From an uncultured Flavobacteriia bacterium (lineage in GTDB: Bacteria > Bacteroidota > Bacteroidia > Flavobacteriales_D > Crocinitomicaceae), in NCBI GenBank assembly GCA_903873915.1, contig CAIQQH010000079.1, positions 1 to 37,089 of the forward strand: a stretch of DNA of 37,089 bases, in the 5' to 3' direction. The stretch's first letter is position 1. Each line of letters starts with the position of its first letter. This document shows, piece by piece, positions 1 through 8,326 of this stretch. A model generated the notes under the pieces. The model was not told where the DNA came from. It made no database searches and was given only the letters and a program-made list of their open reading frames with translations. A program made the position numbers and the translations under genes.

Positions 1-2
1 AA

Positions 3-470
3 AAAGAGGGTAAAACTATTGGCGGAGATAGTGATATTGATTTACTGATTCTTCATTTGAAACCAAATAAATCAAAACCTGTTAGCAAATTCATATTGAG
101 TGTTGATGATTTAAAATGTATTGATTTTGCAATTATTGAATCAAAAGGTTGGCATACAGAAACATTTACTGAGTCAAAAATAAAATCAAATCCAAGAATT
201 TTCAACTTCGTTCGAAAAGAGGCAATTAAAGAAGCCGAAATATTTTTTGATAGGTCAGATTTTAAGAAAATACTGGTTTGCTCAAAATTACCTGCTGATG
301 AAAAGGCTAAAGAAAAATCAATTAATCTTTTACGGTCAAATGGAATTGATCACATTATTGAATTTTCTACAATTGTAGAAAATCTATGGAATATTGATGA
401 AACAAAAAGTTATGACTCAGAAATATTACAGACCATAAGACTAGTAAAAATGTATGTAAACAAAGCGTAA
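3..470 (+). CDS. C-terminal part of an unidentified protein, cut by the left window edge
   Basis: The reading frame is open from the first complete codon (position 3) to a TAA at 468-470, giving 155 residues with no ATG. A TTG at 57 could act as a start, but the 18 codons before it read as normal protein (GGDSDIDLLILHLKP), so the gene most likely begins outside the window. The protein is Lys/Ile/Asp-rich and soluble-looking, with no signal peptide or membrane segment. A late stretch (GIDHIIEFSTIVENL) has the alternating pattern of a beta-strand and helix, but I recognise no family. It shares the very AT-rich composition of the restriction-modification genes that follow 150 bp downstream on the same strand. 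It may therefore belong to that locus; this is inference from position only. Confidence 0.55.
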   Translation, partial: KEGKTIGGDSDIDLLILHLKPNKSKPVSKFILSVDDLKCIDFAIIESKGWHTETFTESKIKSNPRIFNFVRKEAIKEAEIFFDRSDFKKILVCSKLPADEKAKEKSINLLRSNGIDHIIEFSTIVENLWNIDETKSYDSEILQTIRLVKMYVNKA

Positions 471-621
471 TATTTCATTAATGATTTTTGAATGCGATGG
501 TGACATTTTACTAGTTCTTTTATAACCTAATCTATTGATAAATATAATTGTTACATTCGTATAAAAACATGAAGAAAGTATAGTGCTTTTAAGCAATTAA
601 TCCATAAATAATAGATACTGT

Positions 622-1617
622 GTGAATTTAGAAGCGGACATTTTAGAGAATGAAATTCTTATTAATTATCCTAAAGTACTTGAAACATTATTATTTGACC
701 AAACTTCAAAAAAGAACATTTTTTGGGCAACTGATAACTATAAAGTCTTAGGAAATGAATATTCATTTTTTAGTTACATCCTTCCCGAATTGATTACTGG
801 AAAAAATGGCAATGTTATTATGCCTCGTGTAAAGAAGGATAAACAAACCCAACAAACAAGATCCAAAAACATGGCTGAAGTTTTTACCCCCTCTTGGCTG
901 TGTAATTCACAGAACAATTTAATTGATAATAAATGGTTTAACTCTGAAAATAATTTCAATTTTGAATTAATAGAAGACAATGGATTGCGAACTTGGAGGA
1001 CGAACGATAAAAAAATTGTTTTTCCAGAAAACAAATCATGGGAAAATTATATAAGTGAAAATCGTTTAGAGATAGCATGTGGGGAAGCACCTTATGTTGT
1101 AAGTAGATACGATTCAACAACAGGTGACTTCATTCCAGTCGGCAATCGAATAGGAATATTGGATCGAAAACTTCGTGTAGTAAATGAAAATTGTGAAACA
1201 AAAGAAGAATGGTTAAATGCATCGGAAAAAGCATTTAACCATACATATGCTTATGAATGGCAAGGCGACAGCCTTTTACTTTCAAGGGAAGCGATGTTAT
1301 ACACTTTCATTGAAAATTATTCATATAAGTTTGGTGAATTGCCGTTAATCGATTCCATCGAAAATATCGCCTATATCATTTCATGGAATGTCTGGCAAAT
1401 GGACGGAATCAAATGTGTAATTCCAAATAGTTGCAAATTTGAGTCAATTGCTCAACTTTTTGGTGATGTTATTAAAACAGAATGTATAGGCTGTAAAACT
1501 AACAATGTCAGAAAACACAATGGTACATATTCATACATAAAGGACTGGAACAATAAAAATACAAATTCGGGTGAAAAAGGATTAAAAATTAGGTTTATTG
1601 ACACGCTAAAAAGATAA
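622..1617 (+). CDS. Restriction-modification subunit, N6-adenine methyltransferase-like, without a catalytic NPPY motif
   Basis: 331 aa, starting at GTG 622; an in-frame TAA at 598-600 with no ATG in between leaves this as the only usual start. Residues 83-95 (NMAEVFTPSWLCN) match the motif X region of gamma-class adenine methyltransferases (VFTPxxV), and residues 149-162 (LEIACGEAPYVVSR) match the AdoMet-binding motif I (DPACGxGxF). A conserved-looking stretch at 211-222 (YEWQGDSLLLSR) and ISWNVWQMDGIK (253-264) are features I recall from proteins annotated as restriction endonuclease subunit M in Bacteroidota. No D/N-PP-Y catalytic tetrapeptide is present anywhere in the protein. A CxxC pair follows near residue 289. 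Only 2 bp separate it from the next gene, so the two are almost certainly co-transcribed and co-translated. It probably binds AdoMet or acts as a structural methyltransferase half in complex with the downstream protein; that role is inference. Confidence 0.8.
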   Translation: MNLEADILENEILINYPKVLETLLFDQTSKKNIFWATDNYKVLGNEYSFFSYILPELITGKNGNVIMPRVKKDKQTQQTRSKNMAEVFTPSWLCNSQNNLIDNKWFNSENNFNFELIEDNGLRTWRTNDKKIVFPENKSWENYISENRLEIACGEAPYVVSRYDSTTGDFIPVGNRIGILDRKLRVVNENCETKEEWLNASEKAFNHTYAYEWQGDSLLLSREAMLYTFIENYSYKFGELPLIDSIENIAYIISWNVWQMDGIKCVIPNSCKFESIAQLFGDVIKTECIGCKTNNVRKHNGTYSYIKDWNNKNTNSGEKGLKIRFIDTLKR

Positions 1618-1619
1618 AT

Positions 1620-4600
1620 ATGAAAATAGAATATCAGGCAGTATTAAAATACAAGTTAATATATGTTTTTAGAATAAATGAAAAGTCCCATACAGGATGC
1701 TTGAAAATAGGTGAAACAACTTGTGAGACTGATAATATTAATAAACTTAAGGTTAATTGTGATGAGCTCAACCAAGCAGCCCATGAACGCATTAAAACTT
1801 ATACTCAAACTGCTGGAATTAAATATGAATTAATTCATACTGAACTTGCGATATATAAAAAAGAGGGTAATCTCCATTATTTTTCAGACAAAACGGTTCA
1901 TGGTGTTTTAAGAAAGTCTGGAATTGAGAATAAATTCCTCGATTTAAAAAACAAAGCAAATGAATGGTTTAAAATCGATTTAAATACAGTAAAGTTAGCA
2001 ATTGACGCAGTTAAAAAAGAAAAGGGGTCATTAAATCCGGGGGAAATTAGTAATGATCAAAACCCTGTTATTTTTCGCCCAGAGCAAGAAGTAGCAATTG
2101 CAAAAACACTAAAGCAATTTACAATCAGCAACAATATGCTTTGGAATGCTAAAATGCGATTTGGAAAAACATTATCCGCGCTTCAAGTTGTAAAGAAAAA
2201 GCAATTTACACGAACACTTATATTAACTCATAGACCAGTCGTAAATGAAGGTTGGTTTGATGATTTCACTAAAATATTTTATGAAAAAGACTCTAATTAT
2301 TCCTTTGGTCATAAAAAAGAAGATGAAAAAGGAGGTGTCCCTTTTGATAAGTTAGAGAAACGTTGCAAATCTTCAAAAGAAAAAAACAAATATGTCTTTT
2401 TTGTTTCCATGCAGGATTTACGAGGTTCGTCAAAAGTTGGAGGGAATTTTAATAAAAATGATGAGATTTTTTCCGCTGAATGGGATTTGATAATAATAGA
2501 TGAAGCACACGAAGGTATGCAAACTCTATTAGGAGAGAATGTTCAGAAAGGATTAATTAAATCAAAAACCAAAGTTCTCAGGTTATCAGGTACTCCTTTT
2601 AATTTGTTAGATAATTATAGTGAAAACGAGATTTTCACTTGGGATTATTCAATGGAACAACGAGCAAAAGAAGACTGGGACAAAAAATATTTTGGGGATC
2701 CTAACCCATATTCAGGATTACCTAAAATGAATATTTTCACTTTTGATTTGGGTAAACTGTTAAATAAATTCATTGAAAATGCGGCATTTAATTTTCATGA
2801 ATTTTTTAAAGTTGATTCAAGTGATAAATTCATTCATGAAGCGGATGTTTTATCTTTTCTGAATTTAATAACCAAATCAGATGCATCCAGTAATTACCCT
2901 TACTCGAGAAAAGAATATAGGGATCTGTTTAATCATTCTTTATGGATGGTGCCAGGTGTCAAAGAAGCACGTGCATTAAGTAAATTACTCCATAATCACA
3001 AGATTTTTAGCGCGTTTGAAATTGTAAATGTTGCAGGTGAAGGTGATGTTGATGAGATAAAAGCAAATGAAAAAGCACTAAAAAAGGTCCAAACGGCAAT
3101 TAGCGAAAAACCTCATGAGACTTATACTATTACACTTTCATGTGGACGATTAACAACAGGAGTTTCAGTCCCTGCTTGGTCAGCGGTTTTTATGTTGTCT
3201 GGTTCTTTTAATACTTCGGCATCAAGTTATATGCAAACGATATTCAGAGTTCAAACGCCAGCAACAATTAATGGGAAAGTAAAGGAGAATTGCTATGTTT
3301 TTGATTTCGCGCCGGATCGAACTCTCAAAGTCATTGCGGAAACCGCAAAAATATCGTCAAAGGTGGGCAAAACCACAGTTACAGATAGACAAGTATTAGG
3401 CTCATTTTTAAATTTTTGTCCAATAATTTCGATTGATGGATCAAAAATGAAAGCGTTTGATGTCGATGGTATGTTGGAACATCTAAAAAAAGTGTATGTC
3501 GAACGTGTAGTTAAAAATGGTTTTGACGCAGGTTATCTTTATAATAGTAAATTATTAGATCTTGAAAGTGTAGATTTTAAGAAATTTGAGAAATTACAAG
3601 AGATTATTGGCAAAACTAAAGCAATGCCAAAAACAGGAGATATTAACATAAATAGTCAAGGTTTTACAGATGAAGAATACGAAGAACTTTATGAAAAAAG
3701 AACTAATAGAAAGGAACTTTCAAAAGAGGAACTACGATTATTAAAAGTAAAGGAAGAAAAAAAGAAAAAAAGAGATACTGCTATTTCCATTTTAAGAGGT
3801 ATATCGATTCGTATGCCCATGCTGATTTATGGTGCAAATTTATCAAATGATGAAGAAATCACAATTGATAATTTTACAAGTCTCATTGATGAACAATCAT
3901 GGCAGGAATTTATGCCAAATGGCGTTAGCAAAGCCAAGTTCAACAGTTTTAAAGAATATTACGAACCAGATATTTTCCGTTCAGCAGGAAAAAAAATTAG
4001 GGCGATGACAAAGGATGCTGACGGCTTAAGTATAGAAGAGCGTATAAGTAGTTTAGTAAGTATATTTAGTACTTTTAGAAATCCTGATAAAGAAACAGTT
4101 CTTACCCCTTGGCGCATCGTTAATATGCATATAAGTGATTGTCTAGGAGGTCATGTATTTTTTAATGAGAAATTTGATACTGCAATCGGTAACCCAAGAT
4201 TTGTTTCTCAAGGTAATAAAACTAAAAGTGTATTTGCTTCCGATACGAGAATATTGGAAATAAACTCGAAATCCGGATTATATCCATTGTATATGGCCTA
4301 CAATGTATACAGAACGAGATTGATTGCTGAATATCCTCAGAAACTACATCCTAACCCAACTCTAAAACAACAGCAGTTAGTTTGGGATAAAGTTTTAGAG
4401 GAAAATATTTTTGTAATCTGTAAAACACCAATGGCTGAAAGTATTACACGTCGCACTCTTGCGGGTTATAGAAAATCGGTTAAAATAAATGCGCTTTATT
4501 ACAATAATCTAGTGCCTGAGATTTCCTCAAATCCAGAGATATTTATGAAACGCGTTCATCAAGGGAAAACATTTTGGAAAACAAATAAAACTGATAAAAT

Positions 4601-5576
4601 GAAATTCAATGCAATAGTGGGGAATCCGCCCTATCAAGAAATGGATGGTGGGTCGGGCGTAAGTGCCAAACCAATTTATAATTATTTTGTTGACTTAGCC
4701 AAGCAAATGGAGCCAGATTTTGTTTCATTAATCATACCTGCTAGGTGGTATGCTGGGGGCAAAGGGTTGGATGAATTTCGTAAATCAATGTTAATAGATA
4801 AAAGATTTTCGTCGTTATTTGATTTTCCAAATGACAAAGATTGTTTTCCAAATGCAGATATTGCGGGTGGTATTTGTTATTTTCTTTGGGATAAAAATCA
4901 TTCAGATGACTGCTTGATTTCTAATTATTCTAATGGAAAATTTGAACAAAATGAAAAGCGATCATTAAATGAATTTGAGATTTTAATTCGTCAAAATAAA
5001 TCCGTACCGATTTTACACAAGGTTATAAAAGCGAATAAGCAGAAAAAGTTTTTATCCGATCGTGTTTCGTCAAGAAAACCATTTTCCCTTCCAACTAATT
5101 ACAAACCTCATTCCAATGGAATTCCTTGTTGGTTTATACAAAAGATAGGACTTAAATATGCCTTGAAAAAAGACGTCATTGATTCAGGAAATTATTTAGA
5201 TAAATGGAAACTTTTAATTCCTCCTGCACCAATTGCTGGTCAGACTGATTTTACTAAACCGATAGGTTTTTATTATGATGGAAACACTAGAATTGCCAAG
5301 CCAGGAGAGTGTTGTACGGAATCTTATATCATTGCAGGGGCATTTGAAACACAAAAGGAAGTTATTTCATTTAAATCATATTTATTTACTAAAGTTGTGC
5401 GGTTTCTCCTTTTACAAACAGTAGTTTCACAACACGTTACTAAAGAAAAATTCAAGTTTATTCCCGATTTTGAAAAATATGAAGGCAAGTATTCTGATGA
5501 AGCATTGTGTAAACTTTGGAAAATCACTAAAGAAGAATGGTTATACATTGATTCGCGAATAAATACCATAAAATGA
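1620..5576 (+). CDS. GIY-YIG-like nuclease / DEAH helicase / Eco57I-like adenine methyltransferase fusion (restriction-modification enzyme)
   Basis: 1318 aa. Residues about 13-120 resemble a GIY-YIG nuclease of the T5orf172 type: IYV at 14-16, LKIGETT at 28-34, an Arg in AHERIKTY (54-61) and the late EWF (115-117). An SF2 helicase follows: Walker A-like AKMRFGKT (177-184), DEAH at 294-297, SGTP (323-326) and a motif VI-like YMQTIFRVQTP near 536. The C-terminal third is an adenine methyltransferase: motif X-like LTPWRIVNMH (828-837), motif I-like ILEINSKSGLYPLY (878-891) and catalytic NPPY at 1002-1005. Roughly the last 280 residues would carry target recognition. One chain thus holds DNA cleavage, translocation and methylation, as in type ISP enzymes, but with a GIY-YIG-type rather than an Mrr-type nuclease. 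The composition is very AT-rich compared with genes after 8.3 kb, a sign of transfer. Sequence specificity cannot be read. Confidence 0.85.
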   Translation: MKIEYQAVLKYKLIYVFRINEKSHTGCLKIGETTCETDNINKLKVNCDELNQAAHERIKTYTQTAGIKYELIHTELAIYKKEGNLHYFSDKTVHGVLRKSGIENKFLDLKNKANEWFKIDLNTVKLAIDAVKKEKGSLNPGEISNDQNPVIFRPEQEVAIAKTLKQFTISNNMLWNAKMRFGKTLSALQVVKKKQFTRTLILTHRPVVNEGWFDDFTKIFYEKDSNYSFGHKKEDEKGGVPFDKLEKRCKSSKEKNKYVFFVSMQDLRGSSKVGGNFNKNDEIFSAEWDLIIIDEAHEGMQTLLGENVQKGLIKSKTKVLRLSGTPFNLLDNYSENEIFTWDYSMEQRAKEDWDKKYFGDPNPYSGLPKMNIFTFDLGKLLNKFIENAAFNFHEFFKVDSSDKFIHEADVLSFLNLITKSDASSNYPYSRKEYRDLFNHSLWMVPGVKEARALSKLLHNHKIFSAFEIVNVAGEGDVDEIKANEKALKKVQTAISEKPHETYTITLSCGRLTTGVSVPAWSAVFMLSGSFNTSASSYMQTIFRVQTPATINGKVKENCYVFDFAPDRTLKVIAETAKISSKVGKTTVTDRQVLGSFLNFCPIISIDGSKMKAFDVDGMLEHLKKVYVERVVKNGFDAGYLYNSKLLDLESVDFKKFEKLQEIIGKTKAMPKTGDININSQGFTDEEYEELYEKRTNRKELSKEELRLLKVKEEKKKKRDTAISILRGISIRMPMLIYGANLSNDEEITIDNFTSLIDEQSWQEFMPNGVSKAKFNSFKEYYEPDIFRSAGKKIRAMTKDADGLSIEERISSLVSIFSTFRNPDKETVLTPWRIVNMHISDCLGGHVFFNEKFDTAIGNPRFVSQGNKTKSVFASDTRILEINSKSGLYPLYMAYNVYRTRLIAEYPQKLHPNPTLKQQQLVWDKVLEENIFVICKTPMAESITRRTLAGYRKSVKINALYYNNLVPEISSNPEIFMKRVHQGKTFWKTNKTDKMKFNAIVGNPPYQEMDGGSGVSAKPIYNYFVDLAKQMEPDFVSLIIPARWYAGGKGLDEFRKSMLIDKRFSSLFDFPNDKDCFPNADIAGGICYFLWDKNHSDDCLISNYSNGKFEQNEKRSLNEFEILIRQNKSVPILHKVIKANKQKKFLSDRVSSRKPFSLPTNYKPHSNGIPCWFIQKIGLKYALKKDVIDSGNYLDKWKLLIPPAPIAGQTDFTKPIGFYYDGNTRIAKPGECCTESYIIAGAFETQKEVISFKSYLFTKVVRFLLLQTVVSQHVTKEKFKFIPDFEKYEGKYSDEALCKLWKITKEEWLYIDSRINTIK

Positions 5577-5672
5577 TTAATTGTCCATAGGTATTTTTTT
5601 GAGAATAAAACTAGCAAAAGGAAACTTATCAACACCCTGACCCCCTCCGATTTCCTATCCAATATCTACCCT

Positions 5673-5701
5673 CGTGTGCCATGACTCATTAGTGGCACAC
5701 G
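5673..5701. repeat. 9-bp perfect inverted repeat, possible terminator
   Basis: CGTGTGCCA (5673-5681) and TGGCACACG (5693-5701) form a perfect 9-bp stem with an 11-nt loop, about 100 bp after the restriction-modification stop codon. No T-run follows on either strand, so intrinsic termination is uncertain. It lies in the gene-poor junction between the AT-rich island and the next genes. Confidence 0.45.
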
Positions 5702-5704
5702 GAC

Positions 5705-5803
5705 AAAACAGCACCCCTACAACCCAATGAAATCAAGGGGTTCCGTGGAGGTGTAGGATATTGTATTGGGAAGTAATCCCCGCAAAACAGCACAAAACAG
5801 CAC
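5705..5803. repeat. Three copies of the 10-mer AAAACAGCAC
   Basis: The 10-mer AAAACAGCAC occurs at 5705-5714 and as a perfect tandem pair at 5784-5793 and 5794-5803. The tandem pair lies directly upstream of the truncated acetyltransferase start at 5811. The copies may be target duplications or slippage from the event that broke this locus; no recombinase or IS end was recognised beside them. Confidence 0.5.
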
Positions 5804-5810
5804 AAGCAAC

Positions 5811-5972
5811 ATGAAACTGCCACCCTACTACAAATTCCCTAGCATTTCTGGCTACAGAATCACGTTGCGACAAATTCAATTTTCTGAATTGAATGATCTC
5901 CTTGAAATTTCCTATTACGAAGGTGTTCAAGCGACAACCTGGAGTAAAGTGCACCAGATTAATCTGCATTGA
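5811..5972 (+). pseudogene. Truncated GNAT-family N-acetyltransferase (N-terminal remnant)
   Basis: 53 codons from ATG 5811 to a TGA ending at 5972 (upstream in-frame codons exist, but the family-like sequence begins at this ATG). The first 43 residues (MKLPPYYKFPSISG at the start, then RITLRQIQFSELNDLLEIS and YYEGVQATT) match my memory of the N-terminus of Bacteroidota GNAT acetyltransferases of about 170-180 aa. After GVQATT the sequence changes to WSKVHQINLH and stops. The acetyl-CoA-binding motif and the rest of the fold are missing, and I found no continuation in the other frames of the next 250 bp. The remnant is most likely non-functional, cut by a deletion or insertion of the neighbouring hipBA segment. 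Confidence 0.65.
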
Positions 5973-6166
5973 CTAAACTCATGGTGTCTTCCTTGAGAAC
6001 AGTCCCAAGATGGACTAAAGTTAAAAATAGCAGCAAAAGGAACGGGCGGAATGACACAGCACGAAATCGTTATTTTCTCTGTGACTCTCTGGTGAACATG
6101 AATCTAATGTTTCTAGGTAAATTTGATTCACATCTGTTTTATCATCAACATTCTTGTTAAATAATG

Positions 6167-6182
6167 TGTCATAAAAAGGACA
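6167..6182. promoter_or_regulatory. Candidate HipB operator, TGTC-N8-GACA
   Basis: The inverted repeat TGTC-N8-GACA (6167-6182) has the same architecture as the known E. coli HipB operator (TATCC-N8-GGATA). It lies immediately upstream of the candidate promoter box of hipBA. Binding is inferred from position and symmetry only; a single short palindrome can occur by chance in AT-rich DNA. Confidence 0.3.
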
Positions 6183-6190
6183 AAAATATT

Positions 6191-6198
6191 TATATTTG
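6191..6198 (+). promoter_or_regulatory. Candidate Bacteroidota -7 promoter box (TAnnTTTG) of hipBA
   Basis: TATATTTG at 6191-6198 fits the Bacteroidota -7 consensus TAnnTTTG exactly and lies 20 bp before the start codon of the antitoxin gene. No clear TTG -33 box at the right spacing was seen, so the assignment rests on the -7 box and on position. Confidence 0.4.
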
Positions 6199-6218
6199 TT
6201 CCCTATAAGACGCATTAA

Positions 6219-6539
6219 ATGAAAAAAGCACCAGCCATACTACCTAAAAACTTGAAGATCTTGAAGGATCTCGGTGAACAGATTCAATTGGCACGCTTGC
6301 GCCGAAAGTTGAGTGCAGAGCAACTGGCAGAGCGCACAGGACTTGGACGGAAAACGATATCTAATATTGAGCAAGGCAGCCCCACGGTGGCCATAGGTAG
6401 CTATCTGCAAGTGCTGTTTGTTTTGGGATTAGAAAAAGATTTGTCCATGGTTGCCGCTGCTGATCCTCTGGGTAGAAAACTGCAAGATGCTGGAATTATT
6501 ACCCAAAAACGCGCACCGAAACAAACGAAAAAACCATGA
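6219..6539 (+). CDS. hipB: HipB-like antitoxin, XRE-family helix-turn-helix protein
   Basis: 106 aa. Residues about 17-75 form a Cro/C1-type helix-turn-helix (LGEQIQLARLRRKLSAEQLA then ERTGLGRKTISNIEQGSPTV), the DNA-binding fold of HipB. The C-terminal tail is basic (KRAPKQTKKP). The stop overlaps the next start in an ATGA (6536-6539), the translational coupling usual for toxin-antitoxin pairs. By family knowledge HipB binds and inhibits HipA and represses its own operon; the palindrome at 6167-6182 is a candidate binding site. Composition is closer to the host than that of the AT-rich restriction genes upstream. Confidence 0.85.
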   Translation: MKKAPAILPKNLKILKDLGEQIQLARLRRKLSAEQLAERTGLGRKTISNIEQGSPTVAIGSYLQVLFVLGLEKDLSMVAAADPLGRKLQDAGIITQKRAPKQTKKP

Positions 6540-7813
6540 AGCACCGGGAACATAAAATAAGTGTTTATGCTGATTGGGAATTCATGCTAGATGCGCAACT
6601 TATGGGCGTTTTGACGGCACAATACATTCGAGGAAAAGAGATATTTTCATTTGAATATGCCGAAACCTGGGTAAATAGTCAAAATCCGATATTATTCTTG
6701 GATCCGCATTTAGGTTTTTACAAGGGAAAGCAATACCTGCCAGAAGAAAAAAATAATTTTGGGATATTTCTAGATTCATCGCCTGACCGTTGGGGTAGGT
6801 TATTGATGCGAAGAAGAGAGGCGTGGCAGGCGAAAGTAGAGGGAAGAGACGAAAGGACGCTTTTTGAAAGTGATTTCTTATTGGGTGTTTATGACGGACA
6901 TCGAATGGGTGGTCTTCGTTTTAAATTGATTGAAGATGGGCTGTTTATGAACGACCACAAGAAGATGGCTACACCACCATGGACATCACTTCGGGAATTG
7001 GAACATGCAAGTTTGCAACTCGAGCGAGATGAGGCTATGAACGATCCAGAATATGCTCAATGGTTGAATGTATTACTTGATCCCGGGTCTTCTTTAGGTG
7101 GAGCAAGGCCTAAAGCAAGTGTAATGGATGAAAATAATCATTTATGGATTGCAAAGTTTCCAAGTTCAAGGGATGAAAAAAATACAGGTGCTTGGGAAAT
7201 GGTGTTGCACGAATTGGCTCAAGCTTGCGGAATTCATGTTGCGGAAGCACGTTTACAAAAGTTTTCGGGTAAGCACCATACCTTTTTATCCAAAAGATTT
7301 GATAGGACAACAGATCAAAAACGCATTCATTTTGCATCCGCTATGACCTTGTTGGGGCTTCAAGATGGTGCGGATCATATCGATGGAATTGGATATCTTG
7401 ATTTAGCTGGATTTATCATGCAACATAGCCCTGCTGCAAAAGAAGATTTGGAACAATTGTGGCGCAGAATGGTGTTTAATATTTTAGTTTCTAATACAGA
7501 CGATCATTTGCGAAACCACGGTTTTTTGCTCACCGGTGAAGGATGGCGCTTGTCACCCGCCTATGACATGAACCCAAATGAGATGGGTCATGGTTTAACC
7601 TTGAATATTTCAGAAAACAGCAATGATTTAGATATTTCATTAGCTATAGAAACCGCTCATCTCTATCATTTGAAAAAAGAAACCGCCGAACGTATTTTAA
7701 AGGACATGCATCAAAAAATTTCAAACTGGCGAGCAGTGGCCAAAGGGTTAGGAATAAGCAACAGTGAGATTGAACTGACTAAACGAGCTTTTCGTTTGGT
7801 AGGTAAGGGGTAG
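6536..7813 (+). CDS. hipA: HipA-like serine/threonine kinase toxin
   Basis: 425 aa, a usual length for HipA. The N-terminal subdomain (about 1-140) precedes the kinase core. Key kinase sites are visible: a glycine-rich loop GSSLGGARPKA (184-194), Lys207 in IAKFPS as the likely ATP-binding lysine, the catalytic loop NTDDHLRNHGF (320-330) with Asp322, and PAYDMNP (341-347) with Asp344 as the metal ligand. In E. coli HipA phosphorylates glutamyl-tRNA synthetase and induces dormancy; other HipA proteins have other targets, so the substrate here is unknown. All expected catalytic residues are present, so the toxin looks intact. It overlaps the antitoxin gene by 4 bp and lies between two gene remnants, consistent with arrival as a mobile defence or stress cassette. 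Confidence 0.85.
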   Translation: MKHREHKISVYADWEFMLDAQLMGVLTAQYIRGKEIFSFEYAETWVNSQNPILFLDPHLGFYKGKQYLPEEKNNFGIFLDSSPDRWGRLLMRRREAWQAKVEGRDERTLFESDFLLGVYDGHRMGGLRFKLIEDGLFMNDHKKMATPPWTSLRELEHASLQLERDEAMNDPEYAQWLNVLLDPGSSLGGARPKASVMDENNHLWIAKFPSSRDEKNTGAWEMVLHELAQACGIHVAEARLQKFSGKHHTFLSKRFDRTTDQKRIHFASAMTLLGLQDGADHIDGIGYLDLAGFIMQHSPAAKEDLEQLWRRMVFNILVSNTDDHLRNHGFLLTGEGWRLSPAYDMNPNEMGHGLTLNISENSNDLDISLAIETAHLYHLKKETAERILKDMHQKISNWRAVAKGLGISNSEIELTKRAFRLVGKG

Positions 7814-7846
7814 GTAAATTGTCTTTTTGAAGGATGTCAATGTCAA

Positions 7847-8251
7847 CTAACAGCAGCCTTCAATGGGAAATGGGAGTAAGATATTTATCAGGCGTTTTTC
7901 ATTCAAGGCAACACCATCAATCAAGAAATCTTTGAGTCGTTTTGTTGCCCATTGCCGAAATTGAGTGCCGCGAATGGAGTTTACGCGATAGCCAACGGAG
8001 ATGATTACATCAAGATTAAAAAGCGTAATCGGTTTGTCTGAATTAGGAATATGCATTTTTTGCATATTGCCCTCCCGTTCTAATTCACCATTTTTAAAAA
8101 TAGTCGAAATATGTCGAGAAATTACCGACTGATCTCTGTCGAATAAGATCGATAGTTGTACCTGGCTCAACCAAAAGGTATCGCCTTCGAACCGAACTTC
8201 TACCTGTGTTGTACCATCTAATGTTTTGAAAATTTCAATTTGATTTTACAT
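7847..8251 (-). pseudogene. RhuM-family gene remnant, broken at codon 2 and at its 3' end
   Basis: The minus frame from 8248 to 7847 encodes a RhuM-like N-terminus: TLDGTTQVEVRFEGDTFW, then LSQVQLSILFDRDQSVISRH, ITLFNLDVIISVGYRV and RGTQFRQWATKRLKDF. RhuM proteins are usually about 300 or more residues, but here the match ends shortly after LNEKRL and the frame stops at 7847, just behind hipA. At the 5' end an ATG (8251-8249) is followed at once by TAA (8248-8246), in frame with the conserved sequence, as if a CAA or AAA second codon had mutated. A TTG at 8170 could still start a 107-aa peptide but would lose conserved residues. RhuM is associated with genomic islands and its function is poorly known. 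I judge this a decayed remnant. Confidence 0.7.
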
Positions 8252-8326
8252 TTTTAAAGCGTTTAATTAACATTAATAGATTATATATTCAAGTTACGCT
8301 AAAAAAAGTAAAATCTAACGATATGT

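Noticed and set aside
5577-6218. Integron attC site or IS end at the island border
   Set aside because: There are inverted repeats (CCTACA/TGTAGG, CCCAAT/ATTGGG) near 5716-5770, but they interleave rather than nest, and no transposase or integrase is in the window.
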